Positions 59,297 to 64,000 of a stretch of DNA of 64,000 nt are shown piece after piece. The stretch's first letter is position 1. Each line of letters starts with the position of its first letter. The DNA is taken from positions 18,077,089 to 18,141,088 of the forward strand of contig OX637405.1 of assembly GCA_951799425.1 (NCBI GenBank), given 5' to 3'. The translations under genes were made by a program, and so were the position numbers. The stretch comes from Ilex aquifolium. Its lineage: Eukaryota; Streptophyta; Magnoliopsida; Aquifoliales; Aquifoliaceae. The notes beneath the pieces are model-generated. The model was not told where the DNA came from. It ran no database searches and was given only the letters and a program-made list of their open reading frames with translations.

Positions 59297-59717
59297 ATTT
59301 GCAGGTGAAATGGGGGAAAGTATTATTTTCCCCCTTTAAATACCCCTTCAGTGCAAGGCTCACAATGCGCCGCAAGTCTTGGTTTTTTTGATCCGATTTT
59401 ATTCTGAATCAATTAAATTTTATCCCATGTTAATTATCGAACTAAATTTAAATTATTTTTTGGGTCCTGCAAATAAAATCTGATCATGTTTATTTTAGTC
59501 AATCGACGCCCAATCGTCTCGTAAAATGTGAAAAATCTGATTGTCTCAAAATTCAACGAAAATTGACTGGATAACTAGATTTCATGATACAAATCCAACA
59601 GTGAGGTCCATTTCTTCATCCAAGTTCTAGGAAAATTTGGGGGTTTTAACCCACACCGTAACAACTAATTACCGTTTTTCCTTTTTAAATTAAGTTTTAA
59701 TTTTCTCGAGTTTTACA

Positions 59718-59942
59718 AGATATATGACATATGCACATTGTAATCTTTTTCCTTGGTCTAGATTTTTTCCCATTGGGTTTTCCTAACAAGGTTTTAATGT
59801 GGCAAAATTAGTGCGTCCAACGCTATTTTAAGAATTATCTAAATATGTACTTTTTTTCCTTTTCTGGGTTTTCTTCCACAGGGTTTTCCTAGTAAGGTTT
59901 TAACGAGACATTGTCTTAGCATAGTGGTCATCCAATGGGGAG
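59718..59942 (+). other. Copia 3' UTR and polypurine tract
   Basis: It contains the repeated word GGGTTTTCCTA-CAAGGTTTTAA twice (59776 and 59880), a pattern common before the 3' LTR of plant copia elements. It ends in the purine tract AATGGGGAG (59934-59942). It resumes the copia sequence broken by the chromovirus. Confidence 0.7.
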
Positions 59943-60006
59943 TATTGTAAATATTACATTACATATATTCTATATACATCATTGTATATATTATATATAT
60001 ATTGTA

Positions 60007-62463
60007 TGTAAAACCCGAGAAAATTTGAACTTTTGTGAAAAAGGGCAAAAAGGTAATTTGCCACTATGGTACAGGTTGTAAACCTGAATTTTTCTAGAGC
60101 TCGGATGACGAAATGGACATCACCGTTGGATTCGTCTCGCGAAATCTAGTTACCACGTTAAATTTCGTTGAATTCCGAGATAGTCGGATTTTTCACGTTT
60201 TACGAGATGAACGGGCCTCGGGTGACCCCGTACACGAAATTTTTATAAAATTTTAAAGTTTGGGGAAATATTAGAGGCAAGTTGAAATAAAAATAATTCT
60301 AACTTGAACCGGAGCGAAATTTAGTCGTTTCGGGATTAAAACGGACCCGAAATTAAATAGGACGTGTGGCCAATTGTGGGCCAAGTATTCTAAAATATAA
60401 ATAGGGGGAAAAATTAGATTTTTCCCCATTGTTTCAGCCGATTGTTCAGCCGATTGAGAAGAGAGGGAAAAGAGAGAAACACTCCACCTTCTCTCTAAGA
60501 TTCTCGTCTCCACGGGGCTCAAATCAACTCGGGCCAAGAACAAAGGTTGTTCTACTCGCCGAGGGGTACGAAACCATACCAAGGGAGTCGAGTTTTGGAG
60601 CGATTCGAAGAACGAGATTTTGGGAAGCTAGGGCTTGGAGCTTGAATCGGGTCTTGGAGGCTTCCCAACGTTGTTCTCCACGCTTCAAGAGGTAGGGTTC
60701 CCTCCTACCAAGGTTTATTCCACACCTAGAATGCTTAGGTGAAATGGGTAAATAAATAGATATGTATATATATGTCATTTGCCTATGGTTGTGAAATTGG
60801 GTGAAATGGGTTGAAATCAATTCTAATTGGATTGGTAATTAGAAGTTTCTAAATGAAATTTCTAGGATTGAGTATATGAAATTAACCCAATGTGACTCTT
60901 GGGCTATATGAAGTGTGGGCATGCTATGTCTTTATCTTGTGCTTGAAATTGAAGTATGTTATCTCTTGATAATGTGATGACATGCTTGGGTGTTGATTAA
61001 GATTAAATGTTGATATATATACATGCTTGTGATATATTGACATTGTAAGGAAATATGGAAATTATATGCTTATGATATGATTTTGCCATGAAGTGTGAGA
61101 AATGTATTGTAAATGTTCATATGTCACTCATACCATATTGAACATTGTAATATTATTGAAATGGGACATCACATTTCATATGCACGGGAGCATTGCACTT
61201 AGTGGGTGTGTGTGCATGGTGGTTGTCTTCACCACGCTTGGTGGATGACGAGTGGGCTCGGGTAAGATGGGTCGATGACCTAATCGAGTCGCACGGTTTG
61301 CACGGTTGTTAGGGTTGGGGTAGCAAGAAGGGCTAGACTATCCCTCGGGTGAGAGACCCGGTGATTGGATACGCACTCCGTTGGTATAAGAGTCCATAAA
61401 GTGTGTCGGTGTACGCGGAACCGTTGGTGGAAGTCCATGAATTCCATGTCGGTTGGGTGCCGTTGGTGTAAGTCCATAAATATCCACCCCAAGAAAGACC
61501 CTAGAATGAAATGTCATTTGATGTACAACATAAATGACGGATTAGTACACATTGACACTTGCATGTGTAGAGGAGCCGGGAGGGGCTCAGATGATATGCA
61601 TGAATGGGTCTCATCTCATTCCATAGCATGGCATTGCAAATTTCATCATTGAATATAATTCCTTGCTTGGAATGTTATAAATTGTTGTTTTGGGCATGTG
61701 AACATTTCATATGCATATAGGTTGGGGAGTAGCCTCATTAGGCGATACCCTATTGAGCGTGGCTCACCCTTTGTGGGAAAAACATTTCAGGTGCGGGGTT
61801 CACACCGGCGGACGGCTCCCGTTTCGAGCCCCAAAGTTGAAGAAAGCCGACTTGTGTCTTTTATGGTTATTTTGTAAAGCTTTTGAAAGAATTCCATTTT
61901 TGATATGTAAATGTATGGAATCAATTGTAATAGAACTTGTACAAACCATGTTTTATATGGAAATCCTTGTCAAACATGTATTTGATGAATTGGGAAGGGT
62001 TTTGAATGGATTGGAAATGAAAAATGGTTGAAAATGGCAAAACTGGGCAGAGAGTACCGGTATTGGGTACCGGTACTGTATGGTATCGGTACTGTGTACC
62101 GGTACCCCCTTTCCAGTGGGTTGACAGTACCGGTACTGTGTACCGGTACTGAATGGTACCGGTACTGGGTACCGGTACACTCTCCAAAATTTTCAGATTT
62201 TAAACTGCCTTGCCCTATTTTCGGTCTGGGTCTTCCCTTCCCTCCAATGATCTAAATGGACCAAAGTGGAGAATAAATTATAATATTTTGGATATTGGTT
62301 GAACCCAATGAATAATCAAATCCGGTTAACAATTGTGAGTTAAGATCCCGGATAAGGGGATGCTACTGCCGTGGTGTTAGATTGGGTGACATCCACGGGT
62401 ATTTCCGCGGGTTGATGGATGGTCAACGATTAATATAGGACCCCCGGAAATTGGGGCGTCACA
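60007..62463 (+). mobile_element. Solo LTR C3 (chromovirus-type)
   Basis: This 2457-bp unit begins TGTAAAACCCGAGAAAATTTG, ends GGGGCGTCACA and is flanked by TTGTA at 60002-60006 and 62464-62468. It carries TATA-like AATATAAATAGGGG near 60396, a donor-like AAGAGGTAGGGTTCCC near 60687 and an acceptor-like AACATTTCAGGTGCGG near 61781. An ACCGGT cluster follows at 62053. Near 61360-61490 there is an imperfect tandem repeat around CCGTTGGTATAAGAGTCCAT. It is the same LTR class as C1 and the chromovirus LTRs. Confidence 0.87.
62053..62178. repeat. ACCGGT palindrome cluster in solo LTR C3
   Basis: The densest cluster in the window: about eight units of GTACCGGTACTG-type in 126 bp, in a regular alternation of GTACCGGTA and GGTATCGGTA. 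It lies about 260 bp past the acceptor-like site. Confidence 0.85.
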
Positions 62464-62732
62464 TTGTATATAAAAGTGGATGACCTCTAACTTACCAATT
62501 ACTACACCAAGTAAATAGCTATTAGTAAGTGACTCTATAACTCCCACTCTTTGATTAACCAAATTTAATTTTGTATTTGATGATCATTATGATTGGCGGC
62601 TCATAAAAAGCGGCCTTCACTACATTGAGAAAGACACAAGTTGAGAAACTATTTCTCTAGCATTTCTATATTATATTCTCTTGTTTCTTTGCAATTCTAT
62701 TCTCTATATTTCTTTAGTTTTGCAACAAAAGT

Positions 62733-62981
62733 AAAATTTTAAAAGAGTATTGTCAGGGATGGAATCAGGATTCTATGGTGATGAGCCCAAATAGAAATAG
62801 TTGCATAGCTAAAAAAAATTCTTGGAATGGGATTATTGAACAAGTTATTGCCAATGTCAAATTTTTACTTTTATAAAACCCTATAAAATTAACTTTGATT
62901 TAATAGCACTTTTGGTCGCTAAAGTATTATTATTTATTAGTTTAGTTCTCATTGTGTCAATTTTGTCAATTTTGTCCTTAA
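62733..62981. other. Flank of the copia insertion, no gene
   Basis: AT-rich sequence beyond the copia target duplication. CAGGGATGGAATCAGGATT at 62756 looks like the start of a hAT-type MITE, but no matching end is seen. TTTGTCAATTTTGTCCTTAA words near 62957-62981 recur at 63055-63074. Confidence 0.4.
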
Positions 62982-64000
62982 TGTAAAACTCAAAAAATTT
63001 AAATTTTTGTTAAAAATGGCAAAATGTTAATCAACCATTGCAGTGCGGGTTGTATCAATTTTGTCCTTAGTTCAATAAAAATGTACTGGACATAACATGG
63101 AACGAGATTTCATTGATACATGATAAAATCGGATCAGAAAAGAGAAGACGTGTGGCTTAATGAGTGGTAGGCATGAGGGGGCATAAATAGGGAAAAAATT
63201 AGATTTTCTCCCCACTTTACACCTACAATTTTCAGAAAAAGAAAGAGAGAGAAAGAAGAGAGAGAAAGAAGAGGATTCTCCTTCTCTTGTACCTCCGATC
63301 TACGACGATCCGACCGTCGGATCTCTTTGGGCCAAGAACAAAGGTTGTTCTACGCGGCAAGGGCTACTATGCGTACGTACCAAAGATCACAGGTTTCACT
63401 ACAATCTCAAAGATGGGATTTTTGGGGTCAAAGCTTGGAAGCTTGATTTGGGTCTTTCGGAACTTCTTCTACGCAGAAATACGTTTCAAGAGGTAGAGTT
63501 CCTTTCCTAACTAAGTTTATTTCTAACATATGGTTGAAATATGAAATGGGTAAGGTGTTAGAGATGAAATGGGTAGGGTGTTAGAGATGAAATCTCATGT
63601 ATAACACATGCCTAGGGTGTTAGAGAATGGAAATGGGTATAAGGAATGTGATTAAACCAAATCTTGCATGATTGGGTATTGATGAAATTGCTTAGTTGTG
63701 AATTTCATGGATAATGTGATGTTTTGGGCATGCTATGTGTATACATAATCTATGTGTCATGTAGGTGTTTGTTAAAATGCCTAAGAATGATTAAGTGTGT
63801 TATGTGTAAAACTCGGGTAAATTTGAATTTTTGTGAAAAAAGGCAAAACGATAAATTGCCACTTAGGTGCGGGTTGAAAATCTGTATTTTTTTCTAGAGC
63901 TCAGATGACGAAACAGACCTTACCGTTGAATTCGTCTCGCGAAATCTAGTTACCCAGTCAATTTTCATAAAATTTTGAGACAGTTTGATTTTTTACGTTT
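62982..64000 (+). mobile_element. Chromovirus-type LTR C4, partial
   Basis: It begins TGTAAAACTCAAAAAATTTAA and follows the C1/C3 plan: GGCAAAATG and GTGCGGGTTG words, TATA-like GCATAAATAGGG near 63181, donor-like CAAGAGGTAGAGTTCC near 63487. It is interrupted at 63804 by C5 and its end lies outside the window. Part of the region before the TATA box is replaced or rearranged. Confidence 0.65.
63805..64000 (+). mobile_element. Chromovirus-type LTR C5, start only
   Basis: It begins TGTAAAACTCGGGTAAATTTG and matches the start of C1 (38284 onward) and C3 through TCTCGCGAAATCTAGTTACC to the window edge. It is nested in C4, an LTR of the same class. Confidence 0.7.

Larger units (their letters stand above)
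40925..59717 (-). mobile_element. Defective chromovirus (Tekay/Del-like Ty3/gypsy)
   Basis: The element reads on the minus strand: right LTR (49164-59717), a primer site TTGGTATCAAATC, gag, protease, RT, RNase H, integrase, left LTR. The PBS, gag N-terminus, MDMLEFDVILGIDWL protease end and integrase C-terminus with a chromodomain-like start fit the Tekay/Del lineage. It is deleted in gag, in the RT core and at the LTR-pol junction on the left. The left LTR also lacks its outer 190 bp or so, so no target duplication can be checked. It lies between copia RNase H and copia 3' UTR. It hosts a solo LTR and the endogenous virus. Confidence 0.8.
49164..59717 (-). repeat. Chromovirus right (5') LTR, split by an endogenous virus
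   Basis: The two parts are 49164-50030 and about 58071-59717, together about 2.5 kb. It begins TGTGACGCCCCAAAATC and ends CGAGTTTTACA, so on the minus strand it runs TGTAAAACTCG...GGGGCGTCACA like C1 and C3. Splice-like sites lie near 59010 (donor) and 49875 (acceptor), and TATA-like CCTTTAAATACCCC near 59332. The virus is inserted in the (TA)n tract that is short and uninterrupted in the left LTR (44248-44268). Confidence 0.82.
171..62727 (+). mobile_element. Ty1/copia element (Ale-like), outer shell of the nest
   Basis: The element is flanked by the 5-bp duplication AAAGT at 166-170 and 62728-62732. Its LTRs begin TGATGTAAATATT (left) and TATTGTAAATATT (right) and end in CAACA. Order on the plus strand is 5' LTR, gag, protease, integrase, RT, RNase H, 3' UTR, purine tract, 3' LTR, which is the copia order. 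The gag resembles the common plant Ale/Retrofit type, which is inference from memory of that family. With insertions removed the element would be about 6-7 kb. All coding parts carry stops, so it is dead. It is the oldest element, because Tat, two MITEs, three solo LTRs, a SINE-like piece and the chromovirus all lie inside it. Confidence 0.85.
59943..62727 (+). repeat. Copia 3' LTR, split by a solo LTR
   Basis: The parts are 59943-60006 and 62464-62727, together about 325 bp. The second part aligns with 32748-32958. It ends GCAACA and is followed by AAAGT, matching the left flank of the element. Confidence 0.82.

Noticed and set aside
62028..62255. Short ORFs rich in Tyr, Arg, Pro and Val
   Set aside because: They are translations of the ACCGGT palindrome array in solo LTR C3.
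62756..62981. Second hAT-type MITE
   Set aside because: A CAGGG-type start is seen, but no matching end and no duplication lie within the window.

Overview
The window is repeat-filled nuclear DNA of a flowering plant. Everything recognisable is a plant retroelement, a plant DNA transposon or an integrated plant pararetrovirus. I see no host gene, tRNA, rRNA or CRISPR array. The element set (Ale-like copia, Tat, Athila, Tekay/Del-like chromovirus, florendovirus-like caulimovirid) fits angiosperms in general and does not identify a species. The many dead, nested copies point to a large, repeat-rich genome region.

The layout is nested. The outer shell is one Ty1/copia element on the plus strand (171-62727, target duplication AAAGT). 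Its 5' LTR was split by a Tat-lineage Ty3/gypsy element (189-31379, minus, target duplication ATATT), a hAT-type MITE (31419-32040, 8-bp duplication) and a Harbinger-type MITE (32092-32747). The Tat element was itself split inside an antisense ORF by an Athila composite (2247-22072, minus) with three LTRs, a second partial internal region and a 1.37-kb inversion. A related solo LTR (10120-11947) sits inside the Athila polymerase gene.

The copia coding region (33685-40980) is a pseudogene. It holds a short SINE-like insert and a solo LTR (38284-40787) in RNase H. A defective chromovirus on the minus strand (about 40925-59717) lies between the copia RNase H and its 3' UTR. The chromovirus left LTR holds another solo LTR (40991-43549). 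Its right LTR holds an almost full-length endogenous caulimovirid (about 50031-58070) inserted in a TA repeat. The copia 3' LTR (59943-62727) is split by a solo LTR (60007-62463). Beyond the copia, two further copies of that LTR class start at 62982 and 63805 and run off the window.

The endogenous virus is the least decayed coding unit. ORF1 is a movement-coat-protease-RT-RNase H polyprotein with one frame break and one in-frame stop. ORF2 is an overlapping ORF of unknown function in two pieces. A TATA-bearing promoter region follows.

Two patterns cross family boundaries. Clusters of ACCGGT-cored palindromes recur in Athila LTRs and in several chromovirus-type LTRs. A splice-donor-like and splice-acceptor-like pair is conserved 1.0-1.5 kb apart in four chromovirus-type LTRs. 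All boundaries and duplications were read by eye. Family names rest on motif recognition, not database searches.
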